NCBI GenBank assembly: GCA_039621445.1 | Contig: CP154954.1 | Span: forward strand, 2,728,001-2,792,000 | Direction of reading: 5' to 3' | Source: Euglena gracilis | Taxonomy: Eukaryota; Euglenida; Euglenophyceae; Euglenales | Length of the DNA stretch: 64,000 nucleotides | Shown: positions 30,848 to 41,999 of the stretch, one piece after another | Layout: every line of letters starts with the position of its first letter | Position numbering within the stretch: position 1 is the first letter of the stretch | Made by a program: the position numbers and the translations under genes | Notes under the pieces: model-generated | Database searches by the model: none | What the model was told of the DNA's origin: nothing | What the model saw: only the letters and a program-made list of their open reading frames with translations

Positions 30848-31076
30848 TCATAAAACTAGCAAAATTTGAAAGAATCTGGATGGGTCCTCTGGGACCCCAA
30901 ATGTGGGTACCCAAAGGCCTGCCCACTCGGACCCAAGGGAAAGGGTCATATGGCCCTGAAACTGGAACCCATCGGGGGTTCCCATTACGTTCTCTGGGAT
31001 AGTTATTCGAGTGTGCCGGCCGGATTAGTGTCTACGGGTGTGAAAAACATGCGGATATCATAAAACTAGCAAAATT
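30848..31076. repeat. 19-base direct repeats bracketing about 190 bases
   Basis: TCATAAAACTAGCAAAATT occurs at 30,848-30,866 and 31,058-31,076. The first copy begins four bases after the stop codon of the previous exon. The interior is GC-balanced and single-copy. Microhomology-mediated duplication or an insertion with long target duplication could explain it. Confidence 0.75.
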
Positions 31077-32203
31077 CAGCGTTTTCGGCCGATTTTGGCC
31101 AGGTTTTGGGTGGGTGGGTGGGTGGGTGGTTGACCCGGGGGGGGGGGGTTGTGGGTGAGGGGGTTTCCCAAAAGGTGGGTGGGTTTGGGTCGGGAAAAAG
31201 TGCCCCCAGGGGCCCCCAAGTGGATCTATGGTGGAGAGGCGGGTGTCACAACTGAAGTCCCAGACCCCAACCGAATCCCCAGCTCAAACTCCCCGTCTGG
31301 ACAACTGCGACACCCTTTCGAGGCTCTCGCACACGGACTCTCGCCCAGGACCTTTGCCTTGCGTCGATGACAGCATTTCTCCCTTCCTTTCAGTTCAAAC
31401 CTGCCAAGCTGCTTCTGAATAATCATGCAGCATTCCCCCACGGAACGTTTTTGAGTCCGGCGTCTTGCAAAGGCCAATTTAATTTACAAATGCAAGTGTT
31501 CTCTCGTCGTATTTTTGGGCATCGGGGGGATTATTGCCTGTGTATTTGTCACTGAGTTTTCATTTGGTATGCATATGCCACAGAGAAGTGCCAGCACACC
31601 TCCGATTCTGGCACGTATGTCCAAATATGTGCACATGGGTATGCACATGTGCACATGCATCCGCGAGCACATACACCCATGCATGCAAACCTCACCTCAT
31701 GTGTGTTTGCAGTCTGTGATTTCTGCCTGTCTATCTTCATTCCCCATCCCTGGCATGGAAGAACTCTTTGCCAAAGGCAGGTTCTGGCCCCAGTCCCCTG
31801 CCCTCCTCTCGCCCTCCCTGCACCGACGGCGGTCTCCCGCCCACCCATTTCCAGCCGGCCCCGCAGCCGCGTCGGCCGCGCTGCCCAGCCGGCTGCGGCT
31901 CTCGCAGGAAGCTCCGGAGTCCGGAGTGTGGGCCACCCGGACGCTATTTGGTCTGGGTGGAGAGGGAGCCGCATCAATTCCATTCGTGCCAGTTTATTAG
32001 TTCACCGCTTATTTCAGTTTATGGCAGATTTGTGTCCCGTTCGCACGTTTCCCTCGTGTGTGGGAAAAAATGTTTGACCCCCCCCCAAAATGTTCCGAGG
32101 TGCCAAGTTACTGGCACCAAATGTTTGATTTTCACCCCTACCAACTGATTTTGTGCAATACGTTTTTCTCCCGATGTTGCAAGACTTTGGAGTGGAGGAA
32201 AGT
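31077..32203. other. Mostly non-coding, one GC-rich block
   Basis: GGGTGGGTGGGTGGG at 31,109, a G-run at 31,138, and a GC-rich block 31,790-31,960 with LRLSQEAPESGVWATRTLFG in one frame and a Cys/Arg-rich alternative in another. No borders could be fixed. Confidence 0.4.
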
Positions 32204-32573
32204 TACCCCCCCCCCAAATACAACCCCCCCCGGTTTTATATTCGGGCGCAAATTTCAAGATCCCCAGGGGGTTTTTCTATTTGGGGGTTTTATATTCGGT
32301 CGGAAAATTCAACTTCCTGGCGGGATCCAGTTGTCACTTTTTCGGTCCAAAATCACTAATACACCCACCCCCCGGGGTCCAAACATTTCACTTTTCGGGC
32401 GAAGGAGCAACCTTCACATGTTTTTGGTGAAAATTGTTCCCAAATCTGACATAAATCACAATTTCAGGAGATATTTTTTCGAATTTTTTTCCTTCCGGCG
32501 CTTCGCGCCGGAGGGGGATATTTGGGCGAGATTTCAAGGTCCTCAGGGGGGTTTTATATTTGGGGGGGGGGTA
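32204..32573. mobile_element. Inverted-repeat element with ACCCCC...AAATA ends
   Basis: Begins TACCCCCCCCCCAAATACAA and ends with the inverse of TACCCCCCCCCCAAATATAA. Inside are GGTTTTATATTCGG direct motifs and a CCGGCGCTTCGCGCCGG hairpin at 32,495. Related termini occur at 61,641-62,061. Target duplications are not clear because the ends are simple. Confidence 0.5.
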
Positions 32574-33023
32574 TGTTTGGGGGTTTTGTTTTTATCTGAA
32601 CGTGACCGTCATCTGTACTCAGTATGGTTTCACTTAGGAAGGCTTCGTGAGAATCCGAATTTTTCCAAAGTTGTATACTCTGTTGCTCTTGCTGTGGACG
32701 ATGGAGTAAGTGCCAAATCACGTCCTTAGCTTTGTAGCTTACACCGGGTTCGGTGGTGGACGTGGGAGGTGTCCCTCAAGTGTGCCCCTTGGCGTTCCTC
32801 AAACACTCTGCATGATCCACCGGCATGGGTTTGGTCTGCGACCTCCACCCAGGCGGTGACCCCCGCGCCCGTCCGCACGCCCCCACACCCAGGCTTCTTT
32901 GTACCTCGGAAGACCCCCCTTTTGGGCGGGTGGGTCTGGTGGGGTCCTGCCCCGGACCAGGCTGGGTGGGTGGGTGGGTGGTTTTAGTCTTGGACTCTGG
33001 GGGGGGGGGTTGGTGTTGGGTCC
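32574..33023. other. Non-coding stretch
   Basis: Includes CAGGCTTCTTTGTACC at 32,892 and TTTTAGTCTTGGACTC at 32,983, both like left ends of MITE families here. No exon was supported. Confidence 0.4.
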
Positions 33024-33134
33024 GGCCCGAAGGCGCCAAATTTTTTTTTGAAAAAGGTGCTATTTTTAGCACTCTTTCATGAAAAAGTGCTAAAAATAGC
33101 ACCGTTTTCAACAAAACTTTGGCGCCTTCGGGCC
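33024..33134. repeat. Near-perfect 111-base palindrome
   Basis: Outer arms GGCCCGAAGGCGCCAAA and its exact inverse (17 pairs) enclose inner arms GGTGCTATTTTTAGCACT and its exact inverse (18 pairs, 33,056-33,073 with 33,086-33,103), with only a short T-run and a few mismatches between. The centre TTTCATGAAA is itself palindromic. It could form a cruciform or, if transcribed, a long hairpin. Flanks TTTTAGTCTTGGAC and GGTCTTAAAAAAAACC suggest it is the core of a MITE-like element. Confidence 0.93.
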
Positions 33135-33244
33135 GTGAAGTGAGTGGGTTCCCCGGGACCCCCCCGGGGTCTTAAAAAAAACCCACTCCCCCCCCCCACA
33201 CGGGACTTAGACAGAAGCCTGGCCCCACCGGCCCATCATCGCAG

Positions 33245-33354
33245 GCCTGCCACAGAGCCCCGGGACCGGCCGGGGCGCCGCCCGGCTGCTGGCGGACCCC
33301 GCCCCGGCCGAGCCGCGGAGGCCGGCCGGTTTCACGGCCAGCCTGTTCTCAAAG
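33245..33354 (+). CDS. Well-bounded GC-rich exon, unknown product
   Basis: Acceptor CCCATCATCGCAG and donor CTCAAAG|GTGCGG. Two bases plus 36 codons, LPQSPGTGRGAARLLADPAP then AEPRRPAGFTASLFSK. If unspliced the frame continues VRQRVYRPGYLLELL. Proline/arginine-rich, no domain recognised. Confidence 0.5.
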
Positions 33355-34065
33355 GTGCGGCAGCGGGTGTACCGGCCGGGCTACCTCTTGGAACTACTTT
33401 TTTTCCCATTTTTTTGTACGCAATATTTTTTATGTTAATTATTTTATTTTTTTTGAATATTTTTTTTTTTTTGCCCGCCATTGGCTTTTCATTACCCTGA
33501 CAAGTTTGCCATGCTGTGGTTTCGCGGTGGTCAAGCTGAGGGGCTGCTGGATGCGATTTGCTTTTCAGGGGCCCCCCTGGAAGGATTAGATGGGGAGAGG
33601 GGTCGACCCCCGGCCCACCACCCACAGGGCTTCCAGGTTTCCAGCACAGCCCCACCCTGGGAAGACTGCCACCGGGCTGGTGCTGACCCAAAAAAAACGT
33701 GACAGTTGGCAAGTCATATCCAGAGGTCCGACCCCTTTTTCAGTCAGAATTTTCCTCTTCAGCCTCTTCCGCAGAATCAATGTCCCCAAGTGCCATGGTT
33801 GGTGTTGTGGGGGTGGACCCCCCTCAGGTTTTCCCGTACACCCTCGACCTGTCAGGTGACAGTTTCCCGGGGGGGGGGAGTATAGCTATGAGTGAATGAA
33901 CCAATGAATCAACCTCCCTCGGCTCATTTGACGCAGCCATATTGCCCAACAGTCGAGTAGGGGGTTGCCGCAGAAAATACAGCCGCACATTGCTCTTGGC
34001 TGGGGGAGATGGCAGTCTGCTTTTGGGTCGCATATTTGATGTCCAGAATTATATTTGATGACCAG
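33355..34065. other. Non-coding stretch
   Basis: T-runs near 33,400-33,475; the GTCAGGTGACAGTTTCCCGGGGG motif at 33,856 also occurs in reverse at 3,571-3,592 and near 61,590. No exon was supported. Confidence 0.4.
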
Positions 34066-34237
34066 AAGAATGTCCAAGAAAAAAAAATCATTCTTGGGTC
34101 TGGATAAGAGAGTGCCCGCAAACAAGTCCCAAAGGAAGAGGACCCTTCCGACGCCGACGTTCCGCATCACGATGGACAGGAGTCTTCCCTTCCAACGGCC
34201 AAACAATTCCACTTTTGGTTTCGACGTTTGCGCCTGA
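34066..34237 (+). CDS. Candidate terminal exon, basic, unknown product
   Basis: After GATGACCAG the frame reads RMSKKKKSFLGLDKRVPANK, SQRKRTLPTPTFRITMDRSL and ends at TGA 34,235-34,237. Bases 34,203-34,237 equal positions 1-35, so this exon spans the left edge of the visible duplication. The poly-lysine part could come from an A-run. The family is not recognised. Confidence 0.42.
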
Positions 34238-34322
34238 CTTGCGACGTCCTGTCGGCCAAAGTTTCCCGAACCTTTTGTCCCAGGGGTACGATTCTGTGAT
34301 TCACAACTGATTCTCCATTTAG

Positions 34323-34396
34323 GTCAATGGCTGTAGGTGTGCAAGACTGTCAAACCATGACCCCTGAGGGCAACGCTGCCATCCCGATCGCAAAGG
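34323..34396 (+). CDS. Candidate small exon, unknown product (copy 2)
   Basis: Identical to 121-194, with the same TTTAG acceptor and AAGG|GTCAGC donor. Confidence 0.27.
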
Positions 34397-34476
34397 GTCA
34401 GCCCCCACCCGCAAGCAGATTTTTGATATGTGGGAAGACTTTCCAATTTAAGAGAGTCACTTTTTAGTTTGAAATA

Positions 34477-34507
<31 letters not shown>

Positions 34508-34509
34508 AT

Positions 34510-34637
34510 TCTCTCTCTCTCTCTTTGTGTGTGTGTGTGTGTGTGCGTTGTGTGTTGTTTGTCTTGTGTGCGTGTTGTGTGTTGTGTGTGCGTGTGTTGT
34601 GTGTGTGTTGGTGTGTGTTGTGTGGGTGTGTGTGTGT

Positions 34638-34670
<33 letters not shown>

Positions 34671-34857
34671 GTTGTGTGTTGTGTACGTGTTGTGCGTGTT
34701 TTGTGTGTGTGTGTTGTGTGTTGTGTGTGTGTTGTGCGTTGTGTGTTGTGTACGTGTTGTGCGTGTGTGTGTGTGTTGTGTGTTGTGTGTGTGTGTGTTG
34801 TGTCTGTGTGTGTGCGTGTGGTGTGTGTGTGTGTGTTGTGTGTGTGTGTGTGTGTGT

Positions 34858-34891
<34 letters not shown>

Positions 34892-34899
34892 GTGCGTGT

Positions 34900-34946
<47 letters not shown>

Positions 34947-34972
34947 TGGGGGTGTGCGTGCGCGTGTGTGTG
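34510..34972. repeat. TC then TG-rich microsatellite (copy 2)
   Basis: Counterpart of 301-770 with different interruptions and a longer preceding TA run (34,476-34,508). Confidence 0.97.
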
Positions 34973-34994
34973 GCTCCCAAATCTCAAATGTCAG

Positions 34995-35130
34995 CCCCAT
35001 CCGTTCTCTGGTGGACGCTGCGGCTGGCCCCCTCCTCACGGCCGTCACACCGGTGCCCGTGGAAGGCGGGGTGCTCCTGCAGACCCCCGACAGAGGGGCC
35101 GGCTGCTTTGTGCGCACCAGTGGCGACCAG
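34995..35130 (+). CDS. Candidate GC-rich exon, unknown product (copy 2)
   Basis: Counterpart of 791-926 with one base difference (Ala to Thr in the preferred frame). Same acceptor, no clear donor. Confidence 0.32.
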
Positions 35131-35335
35131 GCTGTTGCCAGGCCCGGGAACCCAAGGGGGTTGCCCCTTCACCGGATGTCTTTGTGGATTTTTGGGGGTG
35201 GAGGCGCAAGGATGCATTTGTGTTTGTGCGGATGATCGCCATAATTCAGACTGGCACAGATAAGAATTCGAGTGGACATTTGCAGACAGAAGACAAATAG
35301 GGATGCATCAGATGAGGGTTTGGGACATACATCTC

Positions 35336-35805
35336 TCTAAGGTTTTGCGACCCCCCCCCCCCCCGGGGGGGGGCGGTTGCAGCCAGCCCCGATTTGGGCC
35401 CAGCCCAGCCGCAGCAGCCCCCCCCCCCGGGGGGGGGGGGTGCTGCTAGCCCTAGCTAGCCAGCCCCTTTTTGGGGGTCCAGCCCAAAATTTTTCGGCGC
35501 AAAGCGCCGAAATTTTTTGAAAAACTGTGTTCAAAAGTGGCCAAAAATGGGGTTTGGGGGCCGTTTGGGGCATTTTTGGGGGGTTTCAGATGCGTCATTT
35601 TTTCAAAACTGTGTTTTGCAGGTCATTTTTGGGCATTTTTCCGATTTCAGTCCAGCTCGCCCCGGCTCGGGTCAAACCGGGGTCCAGCCCCCCCCCCCCC
35701 CCGGGGGGGGGGGGAGGGCTAGCCAGCCCAAATTTCTAGCCAGCCCAAATTTCTAGCCCTAGCCCAGCAACCCCCCCCCCCCGGGGGTCCTTAAAGAGAT
35801 GTATG
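35336..35805. mobile_element. hAT-like MITE, TIR CATACATCTCTYTAAGG (copy 2)
   Basis: Same insertion as 1,132-1,599, with the same flanks GTTTGGGA and GTTTGGAA. C-run and G-run lengths differ from copy 1. Confidence 0.75.
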
Positions 35806-37975
35806 GTTTGGAAAAGAGGTGGTGTGCGCCAGTGTGGATTATGGCATGGGGGGGAATGCTTATCGATTTTTTGTGCATTTTTTGCTAGATTTTTTTGAGA
35901 GTGAAAATGCGCTCTTTTTTGCGCATTTTTTTTTTCTCAGCCAGGCTGGTGCATTCCCTCTGGTTATGGAAAGGGAGGCTGCCAATATCCACAAATATTG
36001 GGAGACATAACCCCCTTTTAAAATTCACAGAAATGTGCAATATCTGGGAGAAAAGGAGCAAGAATCATAGAAATGCAAAAAAGCCCAAAAATGCAAAAAT
36101 GACGCACTTTTTAAAAAAGTCAAATGGGAATTTGAGGAAAATGTCACGTTGCAAGACACCGTATGCAGAAAGAATGAACAAATGGGAAAAAATTGGGGTG
36201 GGTGTATGTTGGGGGGGATTAAAGTGCCATGTTTTCAATGCTTCAAGGCTTTTCTTTAAGCATCTGAAGAGTGAAAGAAATCGGGCGGTCTCAGAAACTC
36301 CACCCCCGCAGACAAGGCTCTTTAAGGAGCCATTTTGTGCTACTTGATGTAGGTGTCCTTCGCTGCCATTCAATAAAATTTCCTTTTTGTAGGTGGCTGC
36401 TGCACGTCCATTTGAGCATTGTTGTGCCGAACTTTGGCTGCGCGCATCGGCTGTATCTGAACCGTGGGAAGCCAGACTGTGTTTGTTGCCATGCCCGACA
36501 GGGCCATCCAAGTTTTCCAACCCCCCCCCCCCCTGTCTTTCAGTCATCTCCTTTCATCTGGCAGCTGGTCTCCCCTCAGCGCCGAGTCGCCCGAGCTCAT
36601 CATTTGGTGTTGACGCCCCCCGTCCGCCTCTCTCTAATAAGCCATTCCCATCCTCTCCAGTCCACCCATGATGGCCACTCTAGCCTGAAATTCTGCACAC
36701 AAGAGCTCAGTTTTCGGCCGAAGCCACGGGTGTTGGCCTATTGCACATTTTTGCTGCATAGGACGCACTGATATCCAGAGTTGAGTTTTCACCGTGGTGG
36801 GCAGGTGGTGAAACGCTCTTGAGAGGGTTTGCTTTCGGCCCAACTCACCCCCACCAACCGCGATGCAGCGTGATGCATGGCGATTGGTGGGTGACCCCAA
36901 GGGGTGGGTGACCGAAGCTTCACCCCACCTGGGGTTACAGTGAACCTTCTCCCGGGTGCCAGGTTTTTGACATTCAGTAACCTGCACATACCTCCCCCCC
37001 CCCCCGGAAACTGTCACCTGAGCCCTGTACTCACTGACCTGTCACCATGTCACCATGGAGACCTGTCACCTACCTCTGTACTCGCTGACCTGTCACCTGA
37101 CAGATTTATCTCAACGATCTTTCTCACTGAAAATGCATTTTTTTGGAAAAAAATGTTTGGTCATGGAAATTCGATTTTCCCGCCCAATCCAACCCCCCTC
37201 CCCAAAATAAAACCACACCTCCCTGAGGCAGGGACTTTTTTGAGGATCCCGGGGGCCAGCCCAGAAGCTGGAAAAAGGTGTTGGATGGGCCCCCCTGGGG
37301 GGTGGAGGGTCCGGGGGGGGTGGGTCCGACTAGATGCCAGGCTGCACCCGGCCGGCACCCGAGAACAGGCAAAGAAAGCCTTCAGATCCAGCTGGCTTGG
37401 CTTTTTTCAGCCCAAAATTTGAGGTGAAAGCCCCCCCCCAAAAAAACTACCAGAAAAGGCTATTTTTGGCCATTTTTTTTGACCCCTTTTAAACAAAGTT
37501 TCCGGCGTTTTGCGCGAAATTTTTTTTTTCGGGCTGGAAACCGTTATTGCCGCTTGAGGGTGGCCCCAGCCTGCTGGTTGGGAGCTGCTGGCTGGAAAGA
37601 AGTGCTGGCTGTCTGGACCCGCCGGGGGTAGGGTGGGGTCCAGCATCGGAAGACTTGCCCTGAGGCTTGAAATCCTGTCCAAATACAAAACTGGGGGATA
37701 TATTTGGGGAGTGATTGTTTGAGGGTGGCCCTGAGAGTGATTTGTGAAAAGGCTGATTACCCCCCCCCCCCCCCCGGGAAACTGTCACCTGACAAGTCAG
37801 CGAGCACAGAGGTCGGAGGTCCCTATAGTGACTGGTCAGCAAGTACAGGGCTTTGGTGACGGTTTCCGGGTGAGTCTGGGTCAGATGCATTTTTCAACCC
37901 CCCACTGACCCAAAAATACGAAAAGGCGATTTTTTTCACATTTTGTGGTCAAAAATTCTAAAATGTGGTCCCCTC

Positions 37976-38261
37976 CAGGCTTGTGCTTAGTCGGGTGCCT
38001 ACCCCACGCGGGGGGGTGCTAGGGGCAGGCACCCCATAGCACCTGATCCGACCCCCCGGGGGGGGGTAGGGTTTTGGGGGGTGCCTGCCCCTAGCAGGCA
38101 CCCCCCTCCGACCCCGGCGCCAAAGGCACCGGGGGCCCAGAAAAGGCCATTTCAATGAATTTTTTCTGGGTCCCCCCCGGACCCCTATCCCCCGGGGGGG
38201 GTGCCTGCTAGGGGCAGGCACCCTATAGCACCCCCCCCCCCGGTTGGTAAGCACAAGCATG
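37976..38261. mobile_element. hAT-like MITE, TIR CANGCTTGTGCTTA (copy 2)
   Basis: Same insertion as 3,770-4,060 with flanking GTCCCCTC at 37,968-37,975 and 38,262-38,269. Differs in homopolymer lengths. Confidence 0.88.
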
Positions 38262-38821
38262 GTCCCCTCAATTCCCCTCATTTTGCCCAAAATTCTTCAT
38301 TTTTAAGCAAAATGTTATCTGGTGACCATTTTTTTTTGGACCCAAGCTCTCAACTTCATGGCCTAAAATTGTTGTAAAATCGCAGGTTTTCGGAGACTTT
38401 CCCGTCTCGTACCGCTGTCCCAGCACTGGAGGGGTTTAAAGCCTCCACTCCAGGGTGGTTTTCTATTTGGGGGTTTTGTATTTGGGGGGGTTTGTGTATA
38501 AAGACATTGGAAAATTTCTTTGGCATTTTCTCCAGTTTGTGGTCAATTTTCCTTTGGATCCTACAGCGGCCAATGCCCCCCCCCCCGAGGAGCAGAGCTG
38601 GTTTGGGGTGAGTTCAAGCGACCCCTCCCCCCGGGAGTCGGAAAAAATTGCGTTGCCAGCCTTCTTCATTAATTCATTAAGAGGCAGACCTGCAAAAAAA
38701 AAACCTGGTGGCTAAAGCGATTTTTTTTGGAAATTGTTGATTTCGACATTGTGGCTATCACACACACAAACAGACAAAAAAATACTGCGGGTTGTTGGGC
38801 AGGTGTTGTCTCCCACCCCAG

Positions 38822-38900
38822 TTCGGCCCCTGATGGCTGCAGCATCCCTCCTGGCTGGCAACAAGGCGGTGACGGTTTCCGACCCTCCAATTGGCACAAG
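38822..38900 (+). CDS. Well-bounded exon, unknown product (copy 2)
   Basis: Identical to 4,621-4,699 with the same acceptor and GTGGGT donor. Confidence 0.5.
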
Positions 38901-39089
38901 GTGGGTTGTTGTTGTTTTTTTAGCACTACACATCAACAGACAACGGTTCATTCTCTCGTCATGCAACCACCAACCGTATTCGCTGCCCAGTGTTTGCAGG
39001 ACAGTTGATCACGGTGCCATCCTTGCCTGCTGTGAGTTGACCTGCCCTTTGGGTGACCCACCTGCTGCCGCTCTGTGCTCCCCAATCAG

Positions 39090-39125
39090 GGCGTCGCGTG
39101 AGCAGGAGGGGATCCTCCCCGGGAG
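39090..39125 (+). CDS. Candidate 36-base micro-exon (copy 2)
   Basis: Same sequence and phase as 4,889-4,924. Confidence 0.33.
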
Positions 39126-40260
39126 GTTGCTGCCTTTCTCCAGCCCTGGACCCCCAACCTCCCTCCTGTCAACGGAATTTGATTCCTGTCCAGCCGCCAG
39201 AAGGGCAGCTGGATGGTAGCAGACTCCTTACCTTGGTGGGAGCCACGGGCCAAGATCGCTTGAAAATGGACTGAAAATGGACCCCCAGCTCGTGTTTTTT
39301 TGGGGGGGGGGCAGAGAAGTCATTTTCAGGCAGTAATTGCTGGTTTTTGTAGTTTTTTTGTTTTAACATTTTCATATTCCAAGGTTTACTTGGCACAAGC
39401 TTGTCCCAGTTTCAATTGGGGTACCCCACCCTGGGGGGTTAGCCAGCCCAAGGTTAACCAGCCCCATGATTTCCTTCCCCTCCCCCCCCCCATGGGTCAG
39501 GCACCGCCCCACCCTCACTGCCTGGTGCCCCACGCAGCACCCGCGAGGCCCCAATCGCCCTTCCTCTTGTGCCACAAGCCAGTGGTGGACGTTTCCTTGG
39601 ACCGCAGGGGGGAGGGGGGGCTTTGAACATTCCGTGCTCACTGGCTGGCTGGCCAACCAGGACACCCAGGTGTTCGTGGGCAATTTGCCAGAAACACACC
39701 AAATTTTGGGCAAAATTTGTGTGGTGGGCAACCTTGAATAAACCCCGAACGCCCTGTCTAATGGTATTTGGCTTTCCGTATACTTCACGCCTGGTCTTGT
39801 TTATGCCCATCTTAGGCCCAAAATCCATCACAGGGAACGTTCGCTCACCTTCACCAAACCAACACCTCATTTCCATCAAATGTATATATGTGCCAGACCT
39901 GCAGACTTGTACAGAGCTTGCAAGCGCTGTGCAGCCGAACCGCCCGTCCTCCATTCTTGCTGCCATTCTCGCTTCCAACGTTTTTTGTTTGCATTTGCTC
40001 TCAAGTCTCTCCGGCTGCATGACCAGGGGTTATCTCAAACCGAAGGGGATCCTACCCCCCCCCCCCCCCCCGGGGGGCCAGCCAGCCAGCACTTTTTTCC
40101 CCAGCCAAAACCTCCCAGCTGGACTGTGGACCCCGGGGGGGGGGGTTCGGCTGAAATAAAGTTCGTGGACCGAAAATTTTTTCGGCGCAAAGCACCCTTT
40201 GTAGGAACAGCACCAACAGTTGTAAGCTGTGTTGTGCAGAATGCACCTGAAAAACACACC
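39126..40260. other. Non-coding stretch with C/G runs (copy 2)
   Basis: Counterpart of 4,930-6,061, including the CCAGCC-family repeat at 39,131-39,223, where one base change opens the GCCGCC/GGCGGC hairpin stem. Confidence 0.45.
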
Positions 40261-40512
40261 ATGGGATGCCACACCGTGCGCGCTGTGGATCTGCGAAGGT
40301 TTAAACAAGCAGTGCAGTGGCATCACCAGAACGTGGAATTCCTGATGCTTGTTTATCCAACGTTCATGGGTTCATCAAAACGTGACAAATTCGTACAAAA
40401 AATCGTGCCGTACCCGGTGGGGTGGGTTCGACCAAGGACCCTTGTTCTCCTCGAAGTTTTGCATCGACGTGCCGAAAATCTTTTGAAAACATTCAAATTG
40501 GGAAAAAATTGA
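40261..40512 (+). CDS. Candidate ORF of 83 codons (copy 2)
   Basis: Counterpart of 6,062-6,313, same length. The frame is open upstream to about 40,160, unlike in copy 1, where a small length difference near the AAATTTTTT run changes the frame. That supports a longer coding exon or simple chance. Confidence 0.35.
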   Translation: MGCHTVRAVDLRRFKQAVQWHHQNVEFLMLVYPTFMGSSKRDKFVQKIVPYPVGWVRPRTLVLLEVLHRRAENLLKTFKLGKN

Positions 40513-40881
40513 ATTTATTTTCAGGAGCCGATTTGACCACCCAATTGACCCCCCCCCCCAACAATCAGCCCGACCGTTGCACAGCACAACGCGACTTCCT
40601 CAGTCCTCCAAATATAAGCAACCACAACTTGCTTTTATTTGGTTTCGAACATTGACTCCAGGTTGCTGACATTTGTAATCCGCCGATTTCTGCCGGGTTT
40701 CGGTCCTTTTCATGAGAATTCCTTCCCATCGTCCAGCCAGGGGTTGCTGACATTCGTGGGCTGCTTTCCTCGCTTTCTTCATTTGTTTACTTATTTGTTT
40801 ATTTTTTTGTTTATTTGTTGGGGGTTCACCTCGCTGTGTTTATTTGCGTGCCCCCCGTGGTCCGCAGCCGTCCCGCCCCCG

Positions 40882-41031
40882 ATGTCTCCCAGCCCCGGGT
40901 TGTGGCCCGGACACCCCGACCGTATCCGCGGGGCCGGTGGTGGGCCGCTAGGGGCCGTGCCCCGGAGGTGGCTCATCCCGGTGCTAGTGCTCACGTTCCT
41001 GGCGATGGGGCTGTCTGCTGCCCATGCTCAA
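40882..41031 (+). CDS. Candidate signal/membrane exon (copy 2)
   Basis: Counterpart of 6,684-6,834: ATG, basic VPRRW and hydrophobic LIPVLVLTFLAMGLSAAHAQ. Val-to-Leu is the only change in the hydrophobic part. Confidence 0.33.
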
Positions 41032-41920
41032 CAATGTTGGCCCATTGCTTGGGGATTTGCAGTGGGGCCTGCAAATCAAACCTCCGCTTCGCCCAGCCTG
41101 TTGGGGCCTACTTTGCTGGGGCCAAGTGGGGGGGGGGGGACAAGATGGACACCTCTTCCTCTGGGTGTGCTTTAAAAATTAGCTGTTTTGATCACCTTTC
41201 CATGAATAAAAAGGTGCAGAATCTTCCCATAAAGATTTTTTGTTTGTTCGTTTACTCTGTCTAGGTGTTTTTGATGGGTTTGGGCCTTTAGGTCCTGGAT
41301 CGGGGATTTTTTTGGACTTGGGTTTCAAGCTGTCGAAACAAGCCGTTGATTTGTGATAGTTTGATGGTTTTGGGGGAGATTTCCTCCCCAGCGTTCCAAA
41401 CTGTACGCACATCTGCACGCGCATTTGTCAACATCCTTCAGGGTCGTCCTTCTTCCTTCTTTTTACCAATATCAGGAACCTGTGTGCGTGAAACCCTCAA
41501 CCCGCTCCAGTCTCGCCTTCCACGCCCTCCGCCACTGCCTGTCCCCAATATCCCCAAAGTGTCTCAGCTGGCCCGACCTTGCCCCGACCGCCATCCGCGT
41601 CGTTCTGGGCCCGGCACCAGCCGGCCACCCTTCCTCACACGCAGCTGCCGCGAGCTGTTGCATGGCCGGCGGTTGGGGGGCGAGCCGGCTGGGGCTTTGG
41701 CGTGTGCTACCGCTGCTACCGCAAACTTTTTATTTTGCATACATTGCATTTTTCCCGCATTTTTTTATTTGTCCTCTTTTATTTTTATTTATTTATTTAC
41801 GGATTTATTATCAAAGCGCACGCCCCAGGTTCTTCGTTGCTTGTGATGCGGACGTTTCTGGAACCAGTTTGCCATTCGGGGGGGGGGGGGCACGGCAGGG
41901 ACCAGGCGGTGGCACAGCAG

Positions 41921-41999
41921 GGACCAGCTGCGCCAACGGCCCGTGGAGCACAGGCGCCGCCACATCCTGCCGCAGCTGCTGCCACCACCAGTCTGTGGG
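41921..41999 (+). CDS. Candidate exon, unknown or N-terminal mTERF-like (copy 2)
   Basis: Counterpart of 7,699-7,777. Reads HILPQLLPPP where copy 1 reads HILPLLPPPP, a compensating pair of changes that preserves length and frame. Confidence 0.4.

Noticed and set aside
32984-33190. Full MITE around the 111-base palindrome
   Set aside because: TTTTAGTCTTGGAC and GGTCTTAAAAAAAACC look like element ends but the outer borders and an 8-base duplication could not be located.
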